A stretch of 64,000 bases of DNA from JBMNGN01 sp050949865. GTDB taxonomy: Bacteria > Bacillota > Syntrophomonadia > Syntrophomonadales > Syntrophomonadaceae. The notes under the pieces are model-generated. The model was not told the origin of the DNA and ran no database searches. It saw only the letters and a program-made list of their open reading frames with translations. The stretch lies in assembly GCA_050949865.1 (NCBI GenBank), contig JBMNGN010000005.1:62001-126000 (forward strand), given 5' to 3'. Of this stretch, positions 17,396 to 25,804 are shown one piece after another; the stretch's first letter is position 1, and every line of letters starts with the position of its first letter. The position numbers and the translations under genes are program-made.

Positions 17396-18001
17396 TTATA
17401 CTACCTTGTCCGTAACTCTCAATTCAGTTCCATTCCTGAGTCTTTTTATATTCTCCCGGTGCCTATAGACTACCAATACCGACATGGCAAAGCTCATTAA
17501 TATATAGGGCATCGAACTGAGCAAAACCAGGTTTAAGGCTGGAAATAGCAATGCGGCTGTAATTGAAGCCAATGACACATACCGGGTAACCATTACTACA
17601 ATGGCAAAAGTCACCGCCAGGATAATAAATATTTTAGGTAGCAGGAAAATTATTACCCCGGCGGCGGTGGCCACTCCCTTACCACCGCGCAGCCCAAAGA
17701 AAATCGGGAAGCAATGTCCAACTACCGTGGCTAACCCACATGCTGCAGCCAAGGATTCGCCCCCTAACATCATACCCAAAAACGCTCCCAGGATCCCCTT
17801 GAGGAGATCTCCCCCCAGAGCCAGTAAAGCTGCCGGCAGCCCGGTAGTTCTTAATACATTAGTGGCTCCCAAATTGCCGCTTCCGTGTTTTCTTATATCA
17901 TGGCCTTTAAGAACCTTGCTGAAAATATAGGAAAAAGAAATAGAGCCGATAATATAACTCAATAGAATTATTACCGTTGCCTTCAAAGCTAACCCCTCCA
18001 A
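17396..18001 (-). CDS. plsY: Glycerol-3-phosphate acyltransferase PlsY
   Basis: Membrane enzyme that transfers an acyl group from acyl-phosphate to glycerol 3-phosphate, making lysophosphatidate. The 201-aa protein has five predicted membrane segments and the three PlsY motifs: GSGNLGATNVLRT near residue 40, GHCFPIFFGLRGGKGVATAAG near residues 93-113, and a C-terminal VYRHRENIKRLRNGTE. It lies 9 nt downstream of der and upstream of gpsA, coupling G3P supply to its use. The acyl-phosphate producer PlsX is not in the window. Confidence 0.96.
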   Translation of the reverse strand: MEGLALKATVIILLSYIIGSISFSYIFSKVLKGHDIRKHGSGNLGATNVLRTTGLPAALLALGGDLLKGILGAFLGMMLGGESLAAACGLATVVGHCFPIFFGLRGGKGVATAAGVIIFLLPKIFIILAVTFAIVVMVTRYVSLASITAALLFPALNLVLLSSMPYILMSFAMSVLVVYRHRENIKRLRNGTELRVTDKVV

Positions 18002-18010
18002 AAACTCGTT

Positions 18011-19339
18011 TTACTGATTCTCCCTAGGTGTTCTTTGGCGGACATATAATCTAATTGGGCTGCCCTCAAAACCGAAATTCTCCCTTAAAACGTTTTCCAA
18101 GTACCTGAGATAAGAAAAGTGCACTGCTTCAGGATGATTAGAGAAAAAAACAAAGGTGGGAGGAGCAGTTCCAACCTGAGTTGCATAGTAAATCTTAACT
18201 CTTTTTCCACCTCCACCCGGCAGGGGATTTAACATAATAGCTTCGCTAATAACCCGGTTGAGCTCGGCGGTATTGATCCTCCGGTTATGTTGATCAGCTA
18301 CTATGTTTACAATATCCAACACTTTAAAGATTCTCTGCCTGGTTAAAGCCGATACATACATTATGGGAGAATAGGCTAAAAACTTTAATTCCTGCCGGAT
18401 CTTTTCGTCATATTTGTTCATAGTCCTTCCGTCTTTTTCTACTAAATCCCATTTGTTAACCACAATAATATTTGCCCGGTGTGAATCATGTATGTGACCT
18501 GCGATCCGCTTGTCCTGCTCTACGATTCCCTGTACGGCATCCACCATAAGCAGTACCACATCAGCCCTTTCAATGCTTTTAAGAGATCTGATGATACTAT
18601 ATTTTTCTTCAACTTTTTTTATACGGGATTTTTTTACAATTCCGGCAGTATCAATAAGAAGATAGTCATTGCTTCCATACCGGAAAGGAGTATCAATGGA
18701 ATCTCTGGTAGTACCAGGGACATCGCTTACTATAACCCTTTTCTCACCTAAAATTGTATTTATAAATGAGGATTTGCCTACATTAGGCCTGCCTACTACT
18801 GCCAGTTTAATCTTGGTATCCTTATCTTCTGAAGCATTATAATGGGGCAGGTTCTCCACTACAGCATCCAGGAGCTGGTTGGTATTTAAACCATGCATTG
18901 CCGATATTGGTATGGGCTCTCCCAGACCGAGTTTGTAGAATTCATAATAATCCATCTGCTTGGCAAAGTTCTCAACCTTGTTGGCCGCAACAATCACCGG
19001 TTTTTTAGACTTACGCAAAATATCGGCTACCAGCTCGTCTTCAGAGGTTGCTCCCTGTTTGGCATCCACGACAAACAGAACTACATCAGCTTCTTCAATA
19101 GCCAGTTCAGCCTGCATTTTAATCTCTTTGGCAAACAATTCGCCATCATCGAATCTTATTCCCCCGGTGTCAATGATGATAAATTCTTGACCATTCCAAT
19201 CACTGATATCATAGATCCTATCTCTGGTCACCCCGGGAGTATCTGCGACTATTGCTTTCCGTCCGCCCAGGAGCCGGTTAAACAGGGTTGATTTGCCAAC
19301 ATTCGGACGACCCACGATTGCAACTATCGGTTTTGCCAT
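18011..19339 (-). CDS. der: Ribosome biogenesis GTPase Der (EngA)
   Basis: A 442-aa double-GTPase needed for assembly of the 50S ribosomal subunit. Two G domains are visible, each with its own P-loop: GRPNVGKST near residue 8-16 and GRPNVGKSS near residue 182-190. The DTPG/DTGG and NKVE/NKWD motifs accompany them. The C-terminal KH-like domain ends in RQRTPRENQ. Length and layout are standard for the family. It is the first gene of the der-plsY-gpsA group and follows the DUF512 gene by 28 nt, a conserved clostridial arrangement. Confidence 0.97.
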   Translation of the reverse strand: MAKPIVAIVGRPNVGKSTLFNRLLGGRKAIVADTPGVTRDRIYDISDWNGQEFIIIDTGGIRFDDGELFAKEIKMQAELAIEEADVVLFVVDAKQGATSEDELVADILRKSKKPVIVAANKVENFAKQMDYYEFYKLGLGEPIPISAMHGLNTNQLLDAVVENLPHYNASEDKDTKIKLAVVGRPNVGKSSFINTILGEKRVIVSDVPGTTRDSIDTPFRYGSNDYLLIDTAGIVKKSRIKKVEEKYSIIRSLKSIERADVVLLMVDAVQGIVEQDKRIAGHIHDSHRANIIVVNKWDLVEKDGRTMNKYDEKIRQELKFLAYSPIMYVSALTRQRIFKVLDIVNIVADQHNRRINTAELNRVISEAIMLNPLPGGGGKRVKIYYATQVGTAPPTFVFFSNHPEAVHFSYLRYLENVLRENFGFEGSPIRLYVRQRTPRENQ

Positions 19340-19367
19340 TTAGACTCCCCCAATAAAACTTGATCTT

Positions 19368-20669
19368 CTATGGTTTTAGAATCCCGTCGATCAGGCCTTG
19401 CGCAGTACAACTTACAACGGTGATATTTGCCCCGGTCTTTTCTTGCAGATCCTTTACCCTCATATCATCCAAGAATACATCACTACCTGCCTTAAGGGCT
19501 ATTTCCGGTATTAATACGTCTTTACCTTTATATTCAAAGCCAAGAAGATTGGCTATATCACTGCCGGTTAGTAACCCGGTGACAGTGATACTGGTCCCAA
19601 AAAAACGGTTGGGTACCGGGATTACATGAACGGACAATCCTTGTACCTGGTTTAATCGCCGGGCAATCTTCTCCAGTATTCCGGTGGCGGAAACACCTGT
19701 TATTATATACTTTTCCCGGTGTTTTATCCTGTCAGGAAGCAGGCCTGCAGCCTGTTCAAAATCATCTAATAGAATCCTGGCCAATCCTATGCCATTTTCC
19801 GCCTGGCAATAATCATCATAGTAATCGGCTGAAGGAAAATCAATTCCTGCATTTATAAAAAACTCATCGGCCAGATACACAAAACCAATTCCCATTCTCC
19901 GGCGAAACCTCTTCTGGCACTGGATCCCGTACTCGATAATTTTTTGGGCCTCCCTGCTGTCAAATAGTCTTAAAGGCTTTAGTTTTCTCCGGTTGGCAGT
20001 TAGCCCAACCGGAACAATTCCGACTGAAATAACCGATGGATAAAAACGGCTTAAGCCTTCTACGGTTTCTTCAAGAAATATCCCATCATTAATGCCAGGG
20101 CACAATACGATCTGAGTATGAACCTTAATCCCCGCATTTTTTAGCCGCTGCAAATGGCCAGCCAGATCTGCTGCTGCAGGATTATTAAATATCCTGACCC
20201 GCACTTCGGGAGATAAGGAGTGAACTGAAACATATAAAGGACTTAAGCGCAGGTTAATAATCTTTTGCCAGTCTTTTTCTTCCAGGTTGGTCAGGGTTAT
20301 AAAGTTTCCATATAAGAAAGAATAACGATAATCATCATCCTTAAAATACAAGGGTTTTCTCAAATCGGGAGGCAGCTGGTCAACAAAACAAAACATACAA
20401 TGATTTCTACAGGCCTTAACCTGATCGAAAATAACCTGGTTAAAGACTATTCCCAGGTCCTCATCCTGGTCTTTTTCAATGTCAAATTCCCATACCGTAC
20501 CGTCTTGTTTCTTTATTTCCAGTAAAACCAGGCTTTCCTTGGAATAATATTGATAATCAATGATATCGTTGATTTCCTTACCATTTATCCTAACCAGAAT
20601 ATCCCCCGGAACAATACCCAGTTCAGCTGCAACGGTATCCTCAATAACTCCGTGAACGGTTGCACCCAA
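19368..20669 (-). CDS. DUF512 family protein (PDZ plus radical-SAM-like cysteine cluster)
   Basis: A 433-aa protein of a family widely conserved in Clostridia but not functionally defined. The first 60 residues form a PDZ-like domain (VAAELGIVPGDILVRINGKEI). Next comes a CRNHCMFCF cysteine motif (C-x3-C-x2-C) near residue 89-97, typical of radical-SAM-type iron-sulfur binding, followed by QLPPDLRKPLYFKDDDYR. The DUF512 domain proper occupies the C-terminal half, with a YIITGVSATGILEKIA segment. It lies immediately upstream of der, as in many anaerobic firmicutes. The reaction and substrate are unknown. Confidence 0.85.
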   Translation of the reverse strand: MGATVHGVIEDTVAAELGIVPGDILVRINGKEINDIIDYQYYSKESLVLLEIKKQDGTVWEFDIEKDQDEDLGIVFNQVIFDQVKACRNHCMFCFVDQLPPDLRKPLYFKDDDYRYSFLYGNFITLTNLEEKDWQKIINLRLSPLYVSVHSLSPEVRVRIFNNPAAADLAGHLQRLKNAGIKVHTQIVLCPGINDGIFLEETVEGLSRFYPSVISVGIVPVGLTANRRKLKPLRLFDSREAQKIIEYGIQCQKRFRRRMGIGFVYLADEFFINAGIDFPSADYYDDYCQAENGIGLARILLDDFEQAAGLLPDRIKHREKYIITGVSATGILEKIARRLNQVQGLSVHVIPVPNRFFGTSITVTGLLTGSDIANLLGFEYKGKDVLIPEIALKAGSDVFLDDMRVKDLQEKTGANITVVSCTAQGLIDGILKP

Positions 20670-20775
20670 TAATCTAGCCTCCTATCGCAGTCTTATTCTA
20701 TTCTATAATGCTTAGCTGCTATTATCCATAATAAATTGCATGCATCAACAAAAAGAGGCCAATCTGTAGAGGGAG

Positions 20776-21246
20776 TTAAATGGAGCTACTTTTTGGCGGT
20801 GGGAAATGTAACAAGTTAATAGACCTCAGCTGGGATTTAAATAACTGGATATCCTCTTTAATGCGCGAGAATTCTCGCTTGATTATAAACCTGGATACTG
20901 GCTGGCTTGCCTTTCCTCCCAGCAACCGGACCGCCGCCAGGATAGCCAGGCTTCCCGGGGTATTTATGGGCTTTACTATTATATCCCAGTTTGAAAAACC
21001 TAAGATTCTAACCAAATCTTCAATTGCCTTTTGGGCGATTAATACGTCACCTCCGGCCCCGATAGTGTAAACCCGGTTACCACAGGAATCCTGGCCGATA
21101 AAAATCGGGAATCCGGATGGATCTTTAGAAGTATTAAACCAGTCAATACTATCAATATCCTGATGATTACTTACCCTTCCCAAAAAGATGTTGGCCGCCA
21201 GCAGTGCCTGGTGAACTCCGGTAGTACCTATAAAAATAATTTTCAT
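20776..21246 (-). CDS. DUF3189 family protein (YIEGIA-linked pair)
   Basis: A 156-residue DUF3189 protein of the same class as the one at 1844-2329. It starts MKIIFIGTTGVHQALLAANI and shows the PIFIGQDSCGNRVYTIGAGG block. It is separated by 3 nt from the companion DUF3189 gene upstream and lies in a run with YIEGIA, its capping subunit, a SpoIIP-family gene and DUF1614. All belong to families restricted to spore formers. This placement argues for a sporulation role. No enzyme motif is apparent and the molecular function is unknown. Confidence 0.78.
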   Translation of the reverse strand: MKIIFIGTTGVHQALLAANIFLGRVSNHQDIDSIDWFNTSKDPSGFPIFIGQDSCGNRVYTIGAGGDVLIAQKAIEDLVRILGFSNWDIIVKPINTPGSLAILAAVRLLGGKASQPVSRFIIKREFSRIKEDIQLFKSQLRSINLLHFPPPKSSSI

Positions 21247-21249
21247 GCT

Positions 21250-21717
21250 CTACACCCCGGCGGCCTTTAGCGCTCTTAGCCTGGTTATTTCCACCAGGTT
21301 TACCAATTGGTAAAATGCTTTTTGGCTTCCTTTTTCCACTACCGGCCGACCCAAAGATACTAACCCTATCCTCCGGGAAACAAATCCTCCCAATTTCATG
21401 CTCCAATTCACCCGGCTCATGCAGTTTACGGTGATCACTTGCTCTTCGGCATCCAACAATTTGGCTATACCCATTAATATATGGGATAAACTGTCACCCA
21501 GGCTTTTCTTTCCCAGGACATAAACCTGGTTACCCAGATCATCAAAACCCATAAAACGTATAGTACCAAAATCCTCGTCATTGGTTTTGTCAAAATAAGG
21601 CAAAGCCCTCATCTCCTCGATAGATGGCAAACGATGTTTCGGTATCAATCCCAGGTGAACACCGGCTGCTAGCACAGAGGAATGCGAGCCTCCAAAACAA
21701 TGATAAATTATTATCAT
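21250..21717 (-). CDS. DUF3189 family protein (YIEGIA-linked pair)
   Basis: A 155-residue DUF3189 protein of the same class as the one at 2326-2784. The shared motifs are FGGSHSSVLAAGVHLG, LPYFDKT and NQVYVLGKKS. The C-terminus carries RRIGLVSLGRPVVEKGSQKAF, probably an amphipathic segment. It sits 23 nt after the small capping-subunit gene and 3 nt before the other DUF3189 gene, so all are likely one transcript. Function unknown; context is sporulation. Confidence 0.78.
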   Translation of the reverse strand: MIIIYHCFGGSHSSVLAAGVHLGLIPKHRLPSIEEMRALPYFDKTNDEDFGTIRFMGFDDLGNQVYVLGKKSLGDSLSHILMGIAKLLDAEEQVITVNCMSRVNWSMKLGGFVSRRIGLVSLGRPVVEKGSQKAFYQLVNLVEITRLRALKAAGV

Positions 21718-21740
21718 AAAACCTGACCCTCCTGAATCGG

Positions 21741-21935
21741 CTAATGCCTACATATGAAATAAACCCCGTTTTCAAGATCATGGACAATGCCCCCCAATAC
21801 CCGGGCCAATAAAAGGCTGATTTTTTCCAATTCCTCTTGGTTTTCTGCCTTAAATATCGGACATCCCCCTGCTTTTACCTTATCTAAATCGGTGGTTACT
21901 ATGGCCAAAATATATTCATTAATCGATGTATCCAA
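21741..21935 (-). CDS. Capping complex subunit for YIEGIA
   Basis: A 64-residue protein whose sequence (EYILAIVTTDLDKVKAGGCP, then GGIVHDLENGVYFICRH) matches the small family that accompanies YIEGIA proteins in spore formers. The name reflects conserved linkage; biochemical evidence is not known to me. It lies 3 nt downstream of the YIEGIA gene and upstream of the DUF3189 pair, so it is probably co-translated with its membrane partner. Confidence 0.75.
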   Translation of the reverse strand: MDTSINEYILAIVTTDLDKVKAGGCPIFKAENQEELEKISLLLARVLGGIVHDLENGVYFICRH

Positions 21936-21938
21936 TGT

Positions 21939-22829
21939 CTAGTCCGCCGCCTTTCGCCCATAAAAACTATTTAATGTGGTTCCGCGTACTGACTCCAACA
22001 CTGGAACCTTTTTAACTATGTTAATCAGGAATTCAATATCAGGTTCGTTAGCCACCACAAATAATGCCAGGTATCCTTGATCAGCCTGTTTTCTTGCCAT
22101 CGGCATAAGCTCGGTTTCATTTATGTCCACTTTAGTACCAAGTATTGAGGCTACATCATGGATAATGGCTAACCTTTGCCCGGGCTCATGCAGGGTTAAG
22201 CGCGCATTATCATCTTTCGGTTTTATGAGCACCCCCATTCCTTCTTCCAATATCTTTTTCCTGGTCTGAGGCAGTCCCACATTCATCATGACCACATCAT
22301 CAACCATTAGCAATGCACCGTTAAAATGCACCCGGGCCTCGGTTACTTCAGCTATGTCGCCGACATAGGAACCGCTCATCAATTTTAACGACACCAGTAT
22401 TATAATGGGGGCAATTAATAAAGTATAATGCCAGCTCAACCAATAGGCTATGGCACTAGTTAGCATCGCAGTAGCAATAACCAGGTAATTCCTGGCTTCA
22501 AACACCCTGGCTATTCCTTCAATATAATCGCTTCCCCGGGGTATCAATTTAGTTTCTTCCAGTTTTAAAAGGGTTTCACGTTCAATGTTTCTGATTTCCC
22601 TAAATTGCTGGGCGGCCAAGGTCAAAAAGGTTACAGCTACATAATCAGGCTTGGCAATAGCCGGAATAGCAACCGCTCCCAGACTGGCAGCGATAAACCC
22701 TAAAGCCAGGTGAATAAACTGGGCATGGGGATAAGTAGGATAGTGCCGGTAATCATCCCTCAGCAAAACCCACCGGTCTATTACCCCGGCTATTATACCT
22801 GCTGTGATAGCAATTAAATACCTGTCCAT
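21939..22829 (-). CDS. YIEGIA domain-containing membrane protein
   Basis: A 296-aa protein named for the motif seen here as SDYIEGIARVFEARNYLV (near residue 97-114). The N-terminal half has several membrane segments, including ITAGIIAGVIDRWVLL, a helix around LALGFIAASLGAVAIPAI and a pair near VIATAMLTSAIAYWLSW / LLIAPIIILVSLKLM. The C-terminal half is soluble. The family is confined to endospore-forming firmicutes and is of unknown function; a role in the forespore or mother-cell membrane is an inference from linkage with SpoIIP-type and DUF1614 genes (gap to the SpoIIP-family gene only 3 nt). Confidence 0.82.
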   Translation of the reverse strand: MDRYLIAITAGIIAGVIDRWVLLRDDYRHYPTYPHAQFIHLALGFIAASLGAVAIPAIAKPDYVAVTFLTLAAQQFREIRNIERETLLKLEETKLIPRGSDYIEGIARVFEARNYLVIATAMLTSAIAYWLSWHYTLLIAPIIILVSLKLMSGSYVGDIAEVTEARVHFNGALLMVDDVVMMNVGLPQTRKKILEEGMGVLIKPKDDNARLTLHEPGQRLAIIHDVASILGTKVDINETELMPMARKQADQGYLALFVVANEPDIEFLINIVKKVPVLESVRGTTLNSFYGRKAAD

Positions 22830-22832
22830 AGA

Positions 22833-23888
22833 TTAGCTGGTTTTGGAACCCCGGTTTATTAGATAGAATCCCCCGGCTGCAGCTGCTACTATGACCAAAA
22901 TAGCCAGTATGGTTGTCCAGGCTTTGGAGCTTTCACTGGCTAACGGCTTGGCCGCTGGAGGATTGCTGGATCCCTCAGCGGATACTCCTATAACCGTCGG
23001 TATCGAATCGGCAAAAAGGGCCGCTGCTCGTTGGGCCTCCTCCTTGCTGTTAGTATGAGCTCCTACCTCCAGCAATAATGAACGGGGACTTAAATCCTGG
23101 TTATAATCACCGCGCCCCATGAGTATACCTTTGGATAACCCGGGGTGTTGCTTATCAAGCACCGCTTTGACTCTTTTAGCAAACTCAAGATTAGTTTTCA
23201 TATTGGGGTTCTGGCGTCCTACAACCATCTTAATCTGGGTTACATTCTTCCCCTTAACTTCGGCCTGATATTGTTTTGCCGGAACCGCATCCCGGTGGAT
23301 ATCAATAATTACATCCGGGTTCTTTTTTAACAGCGCAGCGGCTGTCCTTCTTGATCTATTGTAGGCATTAACATCGTGGGGATTATGGTTGTTGTCACTG
23401 TATTCTACATTAAATCCCAGCTTGCGCAATCGGCTGGCCATAGTTCTTCCCACATCATATATTCCCCCACTGCCCTTTATACTCTCCTTGCCATCGCTGG
23501 GAACATATGATTCATCACTATGGGTGTGATAAATGGCTACTGAAGGTTTTCTGGAACCAACCACCGGAACCGTTTCCTCATTGATGAATCTCCAGGCCTT
23601 ATCCTGGGGGCTGAACTCCAGCACCGGCATCTTTTCTTCTCCCTGGTAGGTGCAGTAAGCAACATTCCCATCTACTTCTACTACCTTATATCTGGAGTTA
23701 TCGGCACTGATATATTCGTCATCTACATATACCTGCATCCCGGTTTGGTGAATTATATTGTTATTTTCATCTATAAGGGTAATATGATTTCCGACTTCCC
23801 TTTCTTCATGGGCTTCGGTAGTTATGCCCCCCAAATTGTAACCCAGGGAACAAAGCAAGGCTATAATAATAAGTTTTCGTTTATTCAT
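22833..23888 (-). CDS. spoIIP: Stage II sporulation protein P family (cell-wall amidase-like)
   Basis: A 351-aa SpoIIP-family protein. It has an N-terminal hydrophobic segment (residues about 4-20), and a central amidase/endopeptidase-like domain containing VAIYHTHSDESYVP, VIIDIHRDAVP and SLLLEVGAHTNSKEEA. These supply the zinc-ligand histidines and the catalytic glutamate expected of the family. A C-terminal membrane segment (TILAILVIVAAAAGGFYLI) follows, so the domain is probably held on the outer face of the membrane. SpoIIP works with SpoIID to thin septal peptidoglycan during engulfment; because genomes often hold more than one SpoIIP-like gene, this may be a paralogue dedicated to the YIEGIA cluster. 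Its start overlaps the DUF1614 stop by 4 nt. Confidence 0.82.
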   Translation of the reverse strand: MNKRKLIIIALLCSLGYNLGGITTEAHEEREVGNHITLIDENNNIIHQTGMQVYVDDEYISADNSRYKVVEVDGNVAYCTYQGEEKMPVLEFSPQDKAWRFINEETVPVVGSRKPSVAIYHTHSDESYVPSDGKESIKGSGGIYDVGRTMASRLRKLGFNVEYSDNNHNPHDVNAYNRSRRTAAALLKKNPDVIIDIHRDAVPAKQYQAEVKGKNVTQIKMVVGRQNPNMKTNLEFAKRVKAVLDKQHPGLSKGILMGRGDYNQDLSPRSLLLEVGAHTNSKEEAQRAAALFADSIPTVIGVSAEGSSNPPAAKPLASESSKAWTTILAILVIVAAAAGGFYLINRGSKTS

Positions 23889-24652
23889 TGCCCTTCTGCC
23901 CCCCCTTTATTCTCGGGATTGTCAGGTTCTTTGGTTTCGCCGTTCTGGTTTTCGTTCATGGCCTCATCCGGTTTTTCCAAAGGTTTGCTGGCCGGTTCCG
24001 GTTTAGAAAGACTCTTGACTAGTTCTTCCGGGCGACCATCAGTTTTAGGACCGCCTTGAAGCCTTTCCAGGGTTTCACCAACCAATTCCGCAAGCAGGAC
24101 AGCCAAAATTCCGGCCAGGATTAGGGAATCAAATGCCCCGGCACCGCCCACATGAACTGTCCCTCGTAACCCGGTTCGTATGAGATACAGGTATTGTCCC
24201 ACATCAATAGCTAATACCCCGAATACAGCAGCAAAAAACGCTCCCCTTCTGGATCTTCCTGCCAAATATCCAACTATTCCGGCAACCAAAGGGTATATAT
24301 AGATTGGGTCAATAAAGATCTCCTCAGGTTCTGCCCCCAGGTACCTGCCGGCCAGGAACAGGGCCAACCCGGTTACGGCGGCGGCCAAAATGGCCCTTAA
24401 ACGCTCATAGTTGGTTCCTGCGGCCAACAAGACATAAAGGGCTAACCCTACGGCAATAATGCCTCCCAGGTTGATTAATAACCGATCCCCGAGAGGAATG
24501 TCTATAAAACTGCCGACAATAATGGCACCAATAACTGCCAGGGCGCCTTTATCGGTTAAATGAAGTCGATCCAAGACCCGGTGGGCTATCCCAAAATACA
24601 CCAGTATTGAGACAACAACCAGGGCAATTAAGCCAAAAGGGAAATTGGTCAT
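23885..24652 (-). CDS. DUF1614 family membrane protein
   Basis: A 255-aa polytopic membrane protein with seven or so hydrophobic helices over residues 5-195. The DUF1614-like block HVGGAGAFDSLILAGILAV lies near residue 167-185. The C-terminal 50 residues are charged and rich in Pro, Glu and Asn, probably cytoplasmic and disordered. It is the first gene of the DUF1614-spoIIP-YIEGIA-capping-DUF3189-DUF3189 run, which reads as one operon. Function unknown. Confidence 0.75.
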   Translation of the reverse strand: MTNFPFGLIALVVVSILVYFGIAHRVLDRLHLTDKGALAVIGAIIVGSFIDIPLGDRLLINLGGIIAVGLALYVLLAAGTNYERLRAILAAAVTGLALFLAGRYLGAEPEEIFIDPIYIYPLVAGIVGYLAGRSRRGAFFAAVFGVLAIDVGQYLYLIRTGLRGTVHVGGAGAFDSLILAGILAVLLAELVGETLERLQGGPKTDGRPEELVKSLSKPEPASKPLEKPDEAMNENQNGETKEPDNPENKGGAEGQ

Positions 24653-24983
24653 CTTGGTTAGTCATTCCTTTCTGATAAAATAAATTGTAAAAATAGGTTT
24701 CCCTTTTGAGCAAAGATTATGTAATGATACCGGGATACCAATGTGTAATTCGAATCTTTTAGTCCTTTGAATATTTCTTAAAGAAAACAGCAAGATGAGG
24801 TAATCCGTTAACCAAGCCCTTCTTGGCTTCTAATGCTTGGCTTTTGGAGCAATAACAAGCGGCAGGATAGGAGGAACAAAGGCAGGCAAGGTTAGCCTCT
24901 AAGGGTCGCTAAATTCTTTCTAATTATTTTTATGCCTACGGCTATAGGCCATCACCCTTTCCTGAATTTTCTTAAACAAGGTT
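24653..24983. other. Non-coding gap upstream of the sporulation cluster
   Basis: About 330 nt between ccdA and the DUF1614 gene. I see no open frame with family resemblance, no tRNA and no strong terminator; a weak GCCTA/TAGGC hairpin (about 24934-24949) lies just past ccdA. The promoter for the DUF1614-to-DUF3189 operon should be here but I could not fix it. Confidence 0.5.
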
Positions 24984-25670
24984 TTAAGCTATATAGGCAA
25001 AATAGCCTCCCATGAGAATAATAATAACCCCGGCGATTTTTTCCAGTATATGATTCCATTGGGCGAAGCTCTCCATGTGGGTAATGAGTCCGGTAAAAGT
25101 GCCCACCAATATAATAGGTATTCCCCTGCCCAAGGCATATACAAATAAAAGAGTGGCACCGTATAACCATTTGCTGCTGGCCATGGCTAAAGATAGAATA
25201 ACTAACAAAATGGGTGTACCACACTGCGAACCTACCAGTCCCATTACCAACCCTAACAGATAACTGCCTCCGAGTCCTCTGACTGGGCCTAATCGCTCAG
25301 GCAGACTGCCTCCAAAACTGATGTTTAGCTTTAGAATACCTAATAGATTTAATCCCAAGGCAATACACACTACGGCTACCAGGTAATAAAGGATGCTTTT
25401 TGTGGTGCCGAAGATACCGCCAACTGCAGAAATAAGCAAGCCCAACAGTGTAAAAGTAGTGGCTGTACCCAATGTGAAGGCTGCTGACAAGGCAAGACTC
25501 CTCTTCCGTCCGGAATCTGTTCCGCCAACATAGGCAATAATAATAGGAGCCATACTAAGATTGCACGGTCCAATGCTGGTTACCACACCGGCTAAGAATA
25601 CCAGCAGATATCCTATTAGCGAAAAGCTGGATAACCACTGGGGTGCAACCTGATTAATCCAAGCTTCCAA
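24984..25670 (-). CDS. ccdA: CcdA/DsbD-family membrane thiol-reducing protein
   Basis: A 228-aa membrane protein with six predicted helices that passes reducing equivalents from thioredoxin in the cytoplasm to thiol proteins outside. The two redox cysteines are in the characteristic settings: TSIGPCNLSMAPII near residue 37-43 and GLVGSQCGTPILLV near residue 144-150. Translation probably starts at a TTG (MEAWINQ) directly after the stop of a small upstream frame, with AGGCGGTG as ribosome site. CcdA-type proteins serve cytochrome c maturation or, in spore formers, disulfide control during sporulation (compare StoA). The extracytoplasmic partner is not obvious here. Confidence 0.85.
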   Translation of the reverse strand: MEAWINQVAPQWLSSFSLIGYLLVFLAGVVTSIGPCNLSMAPIIIAYVGGTDSGRKRSLALSAAFTLGTATTFTLLGLLISAVGGIFGTTKSILYYLVAVVCIALGLNLLGILKLNISFGGSLPERLGPVRGLGGSYLLGLVMGLVGSQCGTPILLVILSLAMASSKWLYGATLLFVYALGRGIPIILVGTFTGLITHMESFAQWNHILEKIAGVIIILMGGYFAYIA

Positions 25671-25799
25671 TTATTTCACCGCCTTGTCAAGCTCCATTAT
25701 ATCTTTGCCGGGATTACACCGGAATTCTGATAAGTTTTGTGAGGAAGAGCCATAGAAATGTAGCCCGTTTTGGATGAGTGAAGAAGGCTTTATGGTCAT
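25671..25799 (-). CDS. Possible small protein (42 aa) between fni and ccdA
   Basis: An ATG-initiated frame begins 6 nt after the fni stop and ends with TAA directly before the TTG of ccdA, so it would couple fni and ccdA translation. The product is polar and contains HFYGSSSQNLSEFRCNPG with one cysteine. No good Shine-Dalgarno precedes the ATG. It could be a remnant of a thioredoxin-like partner of ccdA or a chance open frame; I do not recognise a family. Confidence 0.25.
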   Translation of the reverse strand: MTIKPSSLIQNGLHFYGSSSQNLSEFRCNPGKDIMELDKAVK

Positions 25800-25804
25800 A
25801 TGGT

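Noticed and set aside
24952..25224. Separate minus-strand frame overlapping the 3' end of ccdA
   Set aside because: It lies in another frame of a well-supported CcdA gene and has no family resemblance; it is a shadow of ccdA rather than evidence of a frameshift, since ccdA is full length.
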